A stretch of DNA of 64,000 nucleotides, taken from positions 124,001 to 188,000 of the forward strand of contig CAWDUI010000001.1 of NCBI GenBank assembly GCA_963805445.1, in the 5' to 3' direction. Source of the stretch: JAENVT01 sp963805445 (GTDB lineage: Bacteria > Actinomycetota > Acidimicrobiia > Acidimicrobiales > Ilumatobacteraceae). Both the position numbers and the translations under genes were made by a program. This document shows, piece after piece, positions 27,023-36,023 of this stretch; positions within the stretch are counted from its first letter, which is position 1, and every line of letters starts with the position of its first letter. The notes under the pieces are model-generated. The model was not told the DNA's origin, made no database searches, and was given only the letters and a program-made list of their open reading frames with translations.

Positions 27023-27145
27023 CCTGCCATCTCCGGTGACGAAATGCCGCGCCCGAGCATCGGGAATGCTTTGACGACGTGCAGCGCGGGCGATATCGTC
27101 CCGGGCGCGTCGCAAGTGCCGTGCCCAGACCCTGCCGGAGAACAG

Positions 27146-27520
27146 ATGGATGATGATTCCACGTTGGCCGACACGCCAACGCACCTCGCACTCAGTACAT
27201 GCACCGTTGATGTCGAAACGTCGGCGACCTCTGTGGTCGTCAGTGTGTCGGGCGAGCTCGACATGGCTGACGCCGATCAGGTCGGTCAGGCGCTGACCGA
27301 CGCTGTGCAATCGGGGAAGCCGATGGTTCGGCTCCAGATCGCCGGCTTGACATTCGCCGACTCGTCGGCGATCAAGGCGATTCTCACCGGTGCACTCGGC
27401 GCCGACGAACGCGGTGTCAGGTTCGAGCTCGTCAATCCGCGTGGCCTGGTCGAGCGTCTGCTCGACGTGACCGGGCTGACGGAGGTCTTGACGATCGTGC
27501 ACGAGCCGACCGTGCGTTAG
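27146..27520 (+). CDS. STAS domain anti-sigma factor antagonist
   Basis: 124 residues. GGAG lies six bases upstream of the ATG at 27,146. VVVSVSGELDMADADQVGQA and LTFADSSAIKAILTG match the anti-sigma antagonist family. The Ser pair in ADSSAI is where the partner kinase phosphorylates. Unphosphorylated protein would bind the RsbW-like kinase and free a sigma factor. It is flanked by its likely phosphatase (divergent) and kinase (convergent). Confidence 0.9.
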   Translation: MDDDSTLADTPTHLALSTCTVDVETSATSVVVSVSGELDMADADQVGQALTDAVQSGKPMVRLQIAGLTFADSSAIKAILTGALGADERGVRFELVNPRGLVERLLDVTGLTEVLTIVHEPTVR

Positions 27521-27531
27521 AGACGGTGCCG

Positions 27532-27979
27532 TCAGCGGCTTTCGCGTTCGATGCGGAACAGCGCTGTCACCGTCAGTTTCTCCTCGAGGCGCTCGATGGT
27601 CAGGTCCTCCGACAACGAGTCGACGATGGCCAACCCACGTCCGCGCAGCGACAGTTCCTTGAGGGACAGATTTCCGGCGGGTCGCCACTTCTCGCGTGGA
27701 GGCGGCAGGTTGTCGGTCGCTCGGTTCCGAACGGAGATCGCCACGTGGTCGTTGTCGACCGGCGAGACCACGACGCTGTACGGCAACCCCGGGGAAGCCT
27801 GTAGCGCATTCGATGCCAGTTCACTGACGATGAGCGCGGCACGTTCATTGGTCGCCTCGTCTGCCAGCGCGCTGGGCAAGCCAGCGGACCACATCACCTC
27901 GCGCGCTTTGCAGCGTGCGCAGATCTCCTTCGTACTCGCGCCGAAAGAGATCGGAGGGTTCAGTCGATGATTGGTTCAT
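27532..27979 (-). CDS. RsbW-like anti-sigma factor kinase (one frame break)
   Basis: The N-terminal frame starts at an ATG at 27,979 preceded by AGGA and reads MNQSSTEPSDLFRREYEGDL and then DVVRWLAQ. The remainder is in another frame (ADEATNERAALIVSELASNA to LFRIERESR) and holds the ATP-binding N-box (VSELASNALQ) and glycine-rich lid (LRGRGLAIVDSL) of the HATPase family. The two pieces join near 27,870 with a one-base change. Known relatives bind a sigma factor and phosphorylate the STAS antagonist. No sigma factor gene is adjacent, so its target is elsewhere. Confidence 0.78.
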
Positions 27980-28098
27980 CGCTTCCTGCGATGTCGTGCG
28001 CTCGCCCGTGCGATGCGGTCATAAGCCTACGAGCATAAGCATTTCGGGGCCACGAGTTGTTCTTTTGCGCCGCCCGAGGGGTTCGTCGTCGACCGATT

Positions 28099-28941
28099 CT
28101 ACGATTTGGGTCCGTTCAGCGCCTCGATCACCGCGTCGAGGGTGATGTCGCTGGTGTCCTTGAAACCGGACAGCCGCTCGTAGACGTCGGCGGCCGCCGA
28201 GCCGAACCCCTCGGGGAGACCGTGCGCCGCCAGGCTCGCCGTGATCTCGCCCATCTCACCCACGAAACGCCAGGCCTTCGGCGCGTTGCGGGCTGCGGCG
28301 CGCTCCGATTCGGCGGCCACTCCGGGCAGCGACGTCGCCCACTCGGCAAGCAGCACATCGTCGACACCCTCGGCGGCAGCCAGAGCTCGTATCGTCAGAA
28401 GGAGCGCGGCAGTTCCCTTCGTCCACGCCGCATAGCAGACCTTCACGGCGGAGGCCGCGCCGGCGCCACCATCGACGAGGCGCGTCTCGAGCAACGACCC
28501 GGTCCAGAGGTCGGCAACCTGTGGCGCCGCGTCGCCGGAGAGGTACAGCCGCGTGGATCCGGCCGCCTGCACGGGTGGACCGACGACGCCCCCGTCCACG
28601 AAGCGGTCGAACACAGCCCCGATCGCACGTGAAGTTGCCGGCGAGATGGCATTGACATCGACGTAGATGCCATCGAATCCGGCGGAGGCGACATCGGCGG
28701 CGACCACGGCTGCTGCCGAAGGTGGGCACACCGAGATGATCACATCCGCAGTCGCGGCGAGGGCTGCGAGCGATCCGACATCGACCATCCCCGTGGCGTA
28801 CGCTCGCGCGTGTGTGCTCTGCGACCGTCCATCGCCACACCACAGGCGCGTGCCGTTGCAGGTCGCAGCAAGCGACGCGCCCATCGCACCGGGATGCAGA
28901 AAGCCGACGGTTGGACCATCATCAGTGCGGCGTAGCGCCAT
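28099..28941 (-). CDS. NAD-binding beta-hydroxyacid dehydrogenase-like protein
   Basis: 280 residues from MALRRTDDGPTVGFLHPGAM. An upstream TTG-type extension to 28,986 is possible. The Rossmann start VGFLHPGAMGASLA resembles 3-hydroxyisobutyrate and 6-phosphogluconate dehydrogenases. DVIISVCPPSAA, VDVNAISPATSRAI and the helical C-terminal domain with KVCYAAWTKGTAALLLTIRA fit the DUF1932-containing branch. The catalytic Lys region is AVKVCYAAWTK. The substrate is unknown. It is divergent from the bacterioferritin gene. Confidence 0.8.
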   Translation of the reverse strand: MALRRTDDGPTVGFLHPGAMGASLAATCNGTRLWCGDGRSQSTHARAYATGMVDVGSLAALAATADVIISVCPPSAAAVVAADVASAGFDGIYVDVNAISPATSRAIGAVFDRFVDGGVVGPPVQAAGSTRLYLSGDAAPQVADLWTGSLLETRLVDGGAGAASAVKVCYAAWTKGTAALLLTIRALAAAEGVDDVLLAEWATSLPGVAAESERAAARNAPKAWRFVGEMGEITASLAAHGLPEGFGSAAADVYERLSGFKDTSDITLDAVIEALNGPKS

Positions 28942-29011
28942 GAGACCAGTTTGATTGCTGAGGTGCTCGGGTACCAGTCTTTCCACATTTCTGTACTACA
29001 AGGAGACGAAC

Positions 29012-29551
29012 GTGAGCGATCACCTGTCAGACGTCCAGAAGCTGCGAGACAACGCACGTCAGCACATCGAACGTGGACCGTTGACCGAGGACTATGGCGC
29101 GGACAGTGAGCGTGTCATCAAGGTCCTCAACGAGGCGCTGGCGACGGAACTCGTGTGCGTGCTGCGGTACAAGCGTCACTACTACATGGCCGATGGCATC
29201 AACTCCGCCTCGGTCGCTGCCGAGTTCCTGCAGCACGCAACCGAAGAGCAGGGTCACGCCGACCAGATCGCGGCTCGAATCGTGCAGCTACAGGGGGAGC
29301 CCGACTTCAACCCGGCCACCCTCGTCGAGCGCAGCCACGCGGAGTACGTCCCGGGCGACAGCCTGATCGACATGATCACCGAGGATCTCGTGGCCGAACG
29401 CGTCGCCATCGCCTCGTACAGCGAGATCGTCCGCTGGTTGGGCGATACCGACATCACCACTCGCCGTCTGATGGAGAGCATCCTCGCCGTCGAGGAAGAA
29501 CACGCCGACGACCTGCTGACCTTCCTGAAGCAGTTCGGCGTCGAGCTCTGA
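29012..29551 (+). CDS. Bacterioferritin-like ferroxidase protein
   Basis: 179 residues from GTG, with AAGGAG seven bases upstream. Four helices carry the di-iron ligands: Glu in LNEALATELVCVLRYKRHYY, Glu and His in TEEQGHADQI, Glu in DLVAERVAIASYSEIV, and Glu and His in AVEEEHADDLL. It would oxidise and store iron in a 24-subunit shell, or act as a Dps-like protein. In the position of the haem-axial Met of bacterioferritin (E-M-x-H-A-D) it has Gln (EQGHAD), so haem binding is doubtful. The N-terminal 25 residues are an extension relative to short bacterioferritins. Confidence 0.88.
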   Translation: MSDHLSDVQKLRDNARQHIERGPLTEDYGADSERVIKVLNEALATELVCVLRYKRHYYMADGINSASVAAEFLQHATEEQGHADQIAARIVQLQGEPDFNPATLVERSHAEYVPGDSLIDMITEDLVAERVAIASYSEIVRWLGDTDITTRRLMESILAVEEEHADDLLTFLKQFGVEL

Positions 29552-29578
29552 GCAGCGTCTGAGGGCTGGGGCGGGTGG

Positions 29579-30361
29579 TCAGGCGACGGTGAACGCCGTC
29601 ATCGACAACGAGCCCATGGCGTAGCCGTCGATCAACACCTCGGCACCGTGTCCGGCGGCATCGGCCAAACCGGCGATGTACAGCAACGGGATGAAGTGAT
29701 CGGGAGTCGGAGCGGCGAGGCCGAAGTTCTCGTTGTCCTGCAGCCCTGCTGCCGATCCCGGCCGGCCGATCATCGTCGCGATCGCAGCCTCGTTGAAGGA
29801 CCGCGCCCAATCGAACGCGCCGTCGGGTTCGTTCCACTGGAGGAGCCCGAGGTTGTGCACCACGTTTCCGCTCCCGACGACCAGCACGTCGCGCGACCGC
29901 AACTCGGCCAACTGGGCGCCGAGGGCGACGTGGTAGTCGAACGGTTTCGAGGCGTCGATCGACAGTTGGACGACGGGAACGTCGGCTTCGGGAAACATGT
30001 GCCGGAGCACCGACCAGGTGCCATGGTCGAGCCCCCAGCTGTCGAAATCGCTGCCGACCCACGTCGGCTTCACCAACTCGGTGATCTCCGCCGCGAGGTC
30101 GGGGTCGCCGGGCGCCGGGTATCGAACGGCGAACAACTCGTCGGGGAACCCGAAGAAGTCGTGGATCGTCTTCGGGGCGACCATCGCCGTGACGGCGGTG
30201 GCGTTGATGTACCAATGTGCCGAAACCGACACGATCGCCCGTGGTCGGGGGATGCCGGCGGCAAACGACTGCCACGCTTGGGTGTAGCGGTTCGTGTCCA
30301 ACGCGTTCATCGGGCTTCCGTGTCCGATGAACACTGCCGGCATGGTCGCTGGCGCAGTCAT
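29579..30361 (-). CDS. Extradiol ring-cleavage dioxygenase, YgiD/DODA family
   Basis: 260 residues. MPAVFIGHGSPMNALDTNRY, SVSAHWYINATAV, LDHGTWSVLRHMFPEADVPV and VVGSGNVVHNLGLL are the conserved blocks of the class III extradiol dioxygenase family that includes 4,5-DOPA dioxygenase. Metal-binding His residues are in FIGHGSP, AHWYIN and DHFIPLLY. The physiological substrate is unknown. It is divergent from the acyltransferase-dodecin gene with 58 bases between starts. Confidence 0.9.
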   Translation of the reverse strand: MTAPATMPAVFIGHGSPMNALDTNRYTQAWQSFAAGIPRPRAIVSVSAHWYINATAVTAMVAPKTIHDFFGFPDELFAVRYPAPGDPDLAAEITELVKPTWVGSDFDSWGLDHGTWSVLRHMFPEADVPVVQLSIDASKPFDYHVALGAQLAELRSRDVLVVGSGNVVHNLGLLQWNEPDGAFDWARSFNEAAIATMIGRPGSAAGLQDNENFGLAAPTPDHFIPLLYIAGLADAAGHGAEVLIDGYAMGSLSMTAFTVA

Positions 30362-30419
30362 GGCGTTCCTCCACTGGTCGTGTGATCCACAGTATCGACC
30401 CGCGATCTAGCGTGGGGCT

Positions 30420-31343
30420 GTGCAGCAGGAGGCGGCAGTTGAGATCGAGCCCGAGGGTGGTCGGTTCTACCGGATCGCCCGATCTGTTCTCGGCGCGGTC
30501 TATCGGCTGGTGATCCCGATGAAGGTCAGCGGGGCCGAACATCTCCCGGAGAACGGCCCGGTCATCCTGGCCGCCAACCACATCTCGTTCTTCGACACGG
30601 TGGTGCTGATGTTCTCCGTTCCCCGACGCACCTACTTCGTCGGCAAGGCCGAGTACATGGATTCGTGGGTCACCAAGCGGCTGTTCCCCGCGTTCGGGTT
30701 GATCCCCATCGAGCGAGCCGCGGCGCGCCAGGCGATGGCTGCGTTGGGTGTTGCGGCCAACGCGTTGGAGCGTGGTCAGGTGTTGGGCATCTATCCCGAA
30801 GGCACGCGATCGCGCGACGGCTTGTTGCATCGCGGACACTCCGGTGTGGCGCAACTGGCGTTGATGACGGGCGCGCCCATTGTTCCGGTTGGCCTGGTCG
30901 GCACGGACCGGATCCAGCCGATCGGCGCTCGGGTGCCGCGGCCGTTCCGGCGTGCGGAGATCAGGTTCGGTCCGGCGATCGACCCGGCGTCGTACGGCGG
31001 GCCATCTCGTCGGCGCCGGCAACTGTTGACACGCGACCTGATGGAGGCGATCCGTCAACAGTGCGGCCGTCCGACGTCGGACGATTTTGCCAGCGACGAG
31101 CCGCCCTTGATCCGGGGCGGGAACGAGTCGGTGTATCAGGTGCATCGCGTCACCGGGCGGGGCGCGACGTGGCACCAGGCCGCCAAGTTCGCGGTGGCCG
31201 AAGTGTGTGGCCGGTACGACGATGCTCGTGTCGGCGAGGTCCGTCGACTGCAGTGCCACGTCGAGCGAGACGGCGCGGTCCGGCTCAGTACGGAGCTGGC
31301 GATCTCTGTGAAATTCCTACCTGTGCAAGGAGCACCAACATGA
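30420..31343 (+). CDS. PlsC-type acyltransferase fused to a C-terminal dodecin domain
   Basis: 307 residues from GTG. Residues about 25-225 are a 1-acylglycerol-3-phosphate acyltransferase-like domain with NHISFFD (His54 and Asp59 catalytic pair) and YPEGTRSRDG (126-134). Residues 235-303 are a dodecin domain (NESVYQV, TWHQAAKFAVAEV, ARVGEVRRLQC, VRLSTELAISVKFLP). The domain aligns along its whole length with the separate dodecin encoded by the next gene, which overlaps by four bases. Dodecins form 12-mers, so the fusion could cluster acyltransferase units or link lipid synthesis to a ligand. No membrane helix is clear beyond the usual PlsC hydrophobic stretch. The fusion reads through without a frame break. 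Confidence 0.85.
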   Translation: MQQEAAVEIEPEGGRFYRIARSVLGAVYRLVIPMKVSGAEHLPENGPVILAANHISFFDTVVLMFSVPRRTYFVGKAEYMDSWVTKRLFPAFGLIPIERAAARQAMAALGVAANALERGQVLGIYPEGTRSRDGLLHRGHSGVAQLALMTGAPIVPVGLVGTDRIQPIGARVPRPFRRAEIRFGPAIDPASYGGPSRRRRQLLTRDLMEAIRQQCGRPTSDDFASDEPPLIRGGNESVYQVHRVTGRGATWHQAAKFAVAEVCGRYDDARVGEVRRLQCHVERDGAVRLSTELAISVKFLPVQGAPT

Positions 31344-31555
31344 ATGACAGCGTCTATCAGGTCGTCGAGTTGATCGGTTCCAGCAGCGACTCGTGGGAGT
31401 TCGCCGCACAGAACGCGGTACGCGAGGGATCGAAGTCGTACAAGGACTTGCGAGTCGCCGAGGTGGTCGAGATGGATGTGCTGATCGAGGCAGGCGTGAT
31501 CATCGCCTACCGGACCAAGCTGCGCCTGAGCTTCAAGTCGGGCACCTCCGCCTGA
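31340..31555 (+). CDS. Dodecin (calcium-dodecin-like)
   Basis: 71 residues. AAGGAG lies upstream, and the ATG overlaps the stop of the acyltransferase gene. MNDSVYQVVELIGSSSDSWE and YRTKLRLSFKSG are close to the mycobacterial SecE2-type calcium dodecin. At the position of the flavin-stacking Trp of flavin dodecins it has DLRVAEV instead, so flavin binding is unlikely. It probably forms a dodecamer and may co-assemble with the fused domain just upstream. Confidence 0.9.
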   Translation: MNDSVYQVVELIGSSSDSWEFAAQNAVREGSKSYKDLRVAEVVEMDVLIEAGVIIAYRTKLRLSFKSGTSA

Positions 31556-31597
31556 ACGGGCGCGAGGTCGTGGCCCTCAGCCCGTACCGTACGGCGG

Positions 31598-33351
31598 GTG
31601 GATCCCAACAGCCCGACGAACGCCGAGGGCATCGCTGATGCGTTGGCCGCGTCCGGGTTCGAGCGGGGGGCGCTGCTGGCGCTGACCGTTGCGTCAGGCG
31701 TCGGGGCTGCGGTGGCGACTCCAGACGGATGGTCCGCGTCGGTCGAGTGGGCAAGCGGTGTCGAGGCGACACGGGCGGTCGAGGTAGCCCTGCGCCCGAG
31801 GTGGGTGATGTGGGGGAGTGAGACGGCGCTCGTGCTCGTCGATGGTGGCCTGCGCGTCGCCAAGAGTTGGGACATCGCCGCGGTGCAACGCTTGCTCGTC
31901 GGGGGCTGGCGCATGGACCCGGCTCGAGCCTGGGCGCAGTTGCACGACCTGTCGCTCGATGGGCTGCCGAGCGTGGCGGCCATCGACCTGTTCACGCAGC
32001 CCGACGACGGCGAACCCGATCAGGCTGTGCGCGCCGACGGCTACCTCAAACCGGAATGGATGGCGGCGGACTTCGTGTGGACGCTTGGCCGCCTGGAGCA
32101 GTGGGCTCACCTGGCGCTCGCGGTCGCAGGGTTGCAGGCCGACCGCTTGGCGGCGCTGGGCGAGCGCCCGCGGGCGCCGTCCATCGCCCGATCTGAGTCC
32201 GCGGCCGAGCTGTTGTGCGTCGAGCTGTCGGTCGATGGGTTGCCGATGGATCGCCGACGCGGCGGAGGCCATCGTCGGCTCGTTCGTCGGGCCGCGCCCG
32301 CGCACCGAGGCCGAGGCCGTCGAACTGCGGCGAGGGCGCGACGCCGGAGGTGTTGCGGCACGGCTCGATCCCGAGGACCGATCTGCGCAACCCCGCTCAG
32401 GTGAAGGCCCTGCTGCGAAGCATCGGCGTCGAGCTTCCCGACACGCGTGCGTGGCGGCTGGAGGCGATCCGGGATTCGCACCCGCTGATCGAGGCGCTGC
32501 TCGAGTGGCGCAAGGCCGAGCGGATGTCGACGACCTTCGGCTACGCATGGCTCGACGAGCACCTCGGCGCTGATGGTCGCTTGCGTGGGGAATGGTCGGG
32601 TTGCGACGGCGCTGCCGGACGGATGACCGCGTCGGCAGGTCTGCACAACATGCCGGCCGTCTTGCGTTCCGCCGTCGTCGCCGAGCCGGGGTACGCGTTC
32701 GTTCGTGCCGACCTCGGGCAGATCGAGCCGCGCATCCTGGCCGCGGTCTCCGGTGATCGAAACTTGGCCGCGGCAACCGCACAAGACGACATGTACCTGC
32801 CGGTCGCCGAGCAACTCGGTGTCGACCGGGCAACTGCGAAGGTCGCGGTGCTCGGCGCGATGTACGGGCAGACGACCGGTCACGGCGCGGCCGCCTTGCG
32901 CGGGCTCGAAGCGGCGTATCCCGTCGCGATGGCGTACCTCGCCGATGCCGACGTTGCCGGCCAGGTTGGCCGTGACATCCGCACCTATGGCGGTCGCTTG
33001 GTGCGGATGGGGTCGGGAACGGACACCGAGACCAGTGATCGCGACAACCGCAGCCGGGCAGCGGCGCAGGGCCGGTACGGGCGCAACGCGATGGTGCAGG
33101 GTGCGGCCGCCGAGTTCTTCAAGGTGTGGTCGGTGATCGTGAGATCGCGAATATCGACGATCGGTGCGAGCATCGTGCTGTGCCTGCACGACGAGCTGCT
33201 GTTGCATGCTCCCGTCGAGCACGTCGATGACGCCGCAAACCTGATCGTCGACTGCCTCGGCGATGCGGCGATGCACTGGGCGCCCGATGACTCCGTGAGG
33301 TTCGTGGCCGACGTCGCGGCGATCCCGCGGTGGTCGGATGCCAAGGCCTGA
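31598..33351 (+). CDS. Family A DNA polymerase, bifunctional 3'-5' exonuclease/polymerase type (two frame breaks)
   Basis: GTG start. The C-terminal part has the three polymerase motifs: ADLGQIEPRILAAVSGD (motif A), RATAKVAVLGAMYGQTTGHG (motif B, O-helix) and VLCLHDELLLHAP (motif C). The N-terminal half has the length of the exonuclease domain but lacks clear DEDD residues, so proofreading may be lost. The frame moves by one base near 32,250 (to ADAAEAIVGSFVGPRPRTEA) and again near 32,340 (to TPEVLRHGSIPRTDLRNPAQ). It is an additional, short Pol I-like enzyme of the sort found in many actinobacteria. It follows the dodecin gene by 42 bases. Confidence 0.85.
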
Positions 33352-33383
33352 CCGCCTATCGTTTCGGCTGACCACGAGCGAGG

Positions 33384-35546
33384 ATGGCGATGTCGACGAA
33401 TGAGTCCCCCGAATCGGCGATACCGCTGATCGTCCATCTCGCCGATGAGCACACGAGCCTGCTGTTCGCGAGCACAGGCGGAATGCCGATGCTGGTCCAT
33501 TGGGGGGCGCCGCTCGGCAAGGCGGACACCCGGCTGTCGGGAGCCGTCGAGCGGCCGGTGCCGAATGGTGGACTCGACGTCGACCCGCCGCTCGGCTTGA
33601 TCGCCGAGGCCAGCGTGGGCTGGTTCGGAACCCCCGGCATCGAAGGCCACCGAGACGGTGGTCGTGATTTCGCACCGCAGTTCCAGATGGTCTCCAGCGA
33701 CATCGGCGACCGGACTGCTGCTTTCCTGCTGCGCGATCCCTCGGCCGAACTGTCGTTGACGATCGATGTCGTCCTACATGCCAGTGGGGTCACCACGTTC
33801 GCCACCTCGATCACCAACGACGGTGATACCGGCTACACGCTGGGCGCGTGCCGGTTGAGCCTCCCGGTGCCAGCGCAGGCGCAAGAGCTGCTGACGGTTG
33901 GGGGGCGATGGACCAACGAGTTCGGGCAGACGCGAACGCCATGGACCGGCAACTGCCTGACCATCGAGAACCGGCGCGGCAAGACCTCGCACGAGCGACT
34001 CGGCGCCGTCTTCGCCGGCACGACGGCGTTCACCGAACACAGTGGTGAGGTCTGGGGTTGCCACATCGGATGGAGTGGCAACTTCGAGATCGTGTGCGAT
34101 GCGGTCACCGATGCCCGCCGGTCGCTGCAACTCGGCGAGCTGCTCGCATCCGGCGAGATCGTGCTCGCCCCGGGACAGCGCTACGAGGCCCCGGTCGTGT
34201 ATGCCGCCTACTCCGCTACGGGGCTGAATGCGGTGTCGAACTCGTTCCACGCCTACCTGCGCGGCCGGCCGCAGCACCCTTCGACGCCGCGCCCCGTCCT
34301 GCTGAACATCTGGGAGGCCGTGTACTTCGACCACGACCTTGCCACGTTGCGCGGGCTCGCCGACATCGCCGCGGCGTGTGGTGTCGAGCGATTCGTCGTC
34401 GATGACGGCTGGTTCCACTCGCGTCGCAACGATCGCGCCGGCCTCGGTGACTGGTGGGTCGACAGGAGCGTGTGGACCGAGGGTTTGACACCGTTGATCG
34501 ATCACGTTCGTGGTCTCGGTATGCAGTTCGGAATCTGGGTCGAGCCCGAGATGGTCAACCCGGACTCCGATCTGTATCGAGCTCACCCCGATTGGACGCT
34601 GGTCGACGACCGGTATCCGACGGTGTTCGGTCGCAACCAGTTGGTGCTCGACCTTGGTCGCGACGAGGTCGTGGAGTACCTCTTCGAGCACCTCGACGCG
34701 TTGCTGCGCGACCACGACATCGCCTACGTCAAGTGGGACATGAACCGCGACCTCGTCGCCGCCACGTCGCACGGGCGGGCGGGTGTTCATCGGCAGACGC
34801 TCGGCGTCTACGGCCTGTTCGATCGGCTGCGCGCGGCTCACCCGGGTGTCGAGTTCGAGACGTGCGCGTCAGGTGGCGGGCGAGTCGACTTCGGGATCTT
34901 CGAGCGCACCGATCGGGCCTGGACGAGTGACTCGATCGATGCCCTCGACCGGCAGCAGATCCAGCGCGGCTTCTCGTTGCTGTTCCCACCGGAGTTGATG
35001 GGTACCCACATCGGGTCGCCGCGTGCGCACACGACGGGTCGTACGCACGGGCTCGGCTTCCGGGCAGTGGCTGCGCTGTTCGGCTCGCTCGGGATCGAAT
35101 GGAACCTGTTGACCGCCTCGGATGCCGATCGTGCCGACCTCGCCGAGATCGTTGCCCTGCACAAACGGCTGCGACCACTGCTGCACCACGGCGACGTCGT
35201 CAGGCTCGACCACCCGGATCCGAACGTGCTGGTACACGGGGTCGTCGCCGGGGATCGATCGCAAGCCGTGTTCGCTTGCACCAGGTTGGCCTCCGGCCCG
35301 TCGCTGCACACGGCCCCGATCCGGCCGATGCTGCTTGATCCTGAGCGGACGTACGACGTCTCCAATCTGACGATTCCTCATCAGCGGTGGGGCCGGGCCC
35401 GCCGTCAGCCATCGTGGATCGACGAGGGCCTGCGAATGACGGGCCGGCAGCTGTCGGCCGTGGGGTTCAGCGCCCCGGTCCTGCTGCCGGAGACGTCGAT
35501 GCTGATTCATCTCACCGCGACGGACACTCCCGACGCCGAGAGGTGA
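33384..35546 (+). CDS. GH36 alpha-galactosidase
   Basis: 720 residues, starting MAMSTNESPE with a GAGCGAGG site just upstream. An N-terminal beta-sandwich is followed by a TIM barrel. The nucleophile Asp452 lies in YVKWDMNRD and the acid/base Asp516 lies in WTSDSIDALDR. CASGGGRVDFG and GIWVEPEMVNPDSDLY also match GH36. No signal peptide is present, so it would cleave imported alpha-galactosides such as melibiose or raffinose in the cytoplasm. The gene is single, with no transporter next to it. It is convergent with the molybdenum hydroxylase operon, with nine bases between stops. Confidence 0.93.
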   Translation: MAMSTNESPESAIPLIVHLADEHTSLLFASTGGMPMLVHWGAPLGKADTRLSGAVERPVPNGGLDVDPPLGLIAEASVGWFGTPGIEGHRDGGRDFAPQFQMVSSDIGDRTAAFLLRDPSAELSLTIDVVLHASGVTTFATSITNDGDTGYTLGACRLSLPVPAQAQELLTVGGRWTNEFGQTRTPWTGNCLTIENRRGKTSHERLGAVFAGTTAFTEHSGEVWGCHIGWSGNFEIVCDAVTDARRSLQLGELLASGEIVLAPGQRYEAPVVYAAYSATGLNAVSNSFHAYLRGRPQHPSTPRPVLLNIWEAVYFDHDLATLRGLADIAAACGVERFVVDDGWFHSRRNDRAGLGDWWVDRSVWTEGLTPLIDHVRGLGMQFGIWVEPEMVNPDSDLYRAHPDWTLVDDRYPTVFGRNQLVLDLGRDEVVEYLFEHLDALLRDHDIAYVKWDMNRDLVAATSHGRAGVHRQTLGVYGLFDRLRAAHPGVEFETCASGGGRVDFGIFERTDRAWTSDSIDALDRQQIQRGFSLLFPPELMGTHIGSPRAHTTGRTHGLGFRAVAALFGSLGIEWNLLTASDADRADLAEIVALHKRLRPLLHHGDVVRLDHPDPNVLVHGVVAGDRSQAVFACTRLASGPSLHTAPIRPMLLDPERTYDVSNLTIPHQRWGRARRQPSWIDEGLRMTGRQLSAVGFSAPVLLPETSMLIHLTATDTPDAER

Positions 35547-35555
35547 TTCCTCCCG

Positions 35556-36023
35556 TCAGGGGGTTCGGGCGGCGGCGGCCTGCACGGCGGCGAGGATCTT
35601 CACGTACCCGGTGCAGCGGCACAGGTTGCCGGAGAGCCCGATGCGGATCTCCTCCTCGGTCGGTGAGGCGTTGCGGCTCAACAGGGCGGTTGCGGACATG
35701 ATCATGCCTGGCGTGCAGAAGCCGCACTGCACACCACCCTCGTCGAGGAGTGCCTGCTGGAGCGGGTGCAGCTCATCGCCGGCCATCACACCTTCGACGG
35801 TCGAGATCGGGCGATCGGCGGCCTGCGCAGCGAGGTACGAGCACGAGTTGACCGGTTGACCGTCGATCAACACCATGCAGGCCCCGCACTCGCAATCGTC
35901 GCAGCCCTCCTTCGTGCCGGTGAGGCCGATCTCGGTGCGCAACACGCTGACGAGGTTGCGGCCGGCGTCGACGGTGACGGGGTAGTCGACGCCATTGACG
36001 TTGAGGTTGATCGAGATGCTCAC
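35556..36023 (-). CDS. Molybdenum hydroxylase, 2Fe-2S subunit (XdhC/CoxS-type)
   Basis: 155 residues from a GTG that overlaps the upstream stop (GTGA). The first cluster motif is GTKEGCDDCECGACMVLIDG and the second is GGVQCGFCTPGMIM with SGNLCRCTGYVKI. It carries electrons from the molybdenum centre to the FAD subunit. It is the last gene of the three-gene operon, in the order Mo subunit, FAD subunit, FeS subunit. Confidence 0.92.
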   Translation of the reverse strand: MSISINLNVNGVDYPVTVDAGRNLVSVLRTEIGLTGTKEGCDDCECGACMVLIDGQPVNSCSYLAAQAADRPISTVEGVMAGDELHPLQQALLDEGGVQCGFCTPGMIMSATALLSRNASPTEEEIRIGLSGNLCRCTGYVKILAAVQAAAARTP

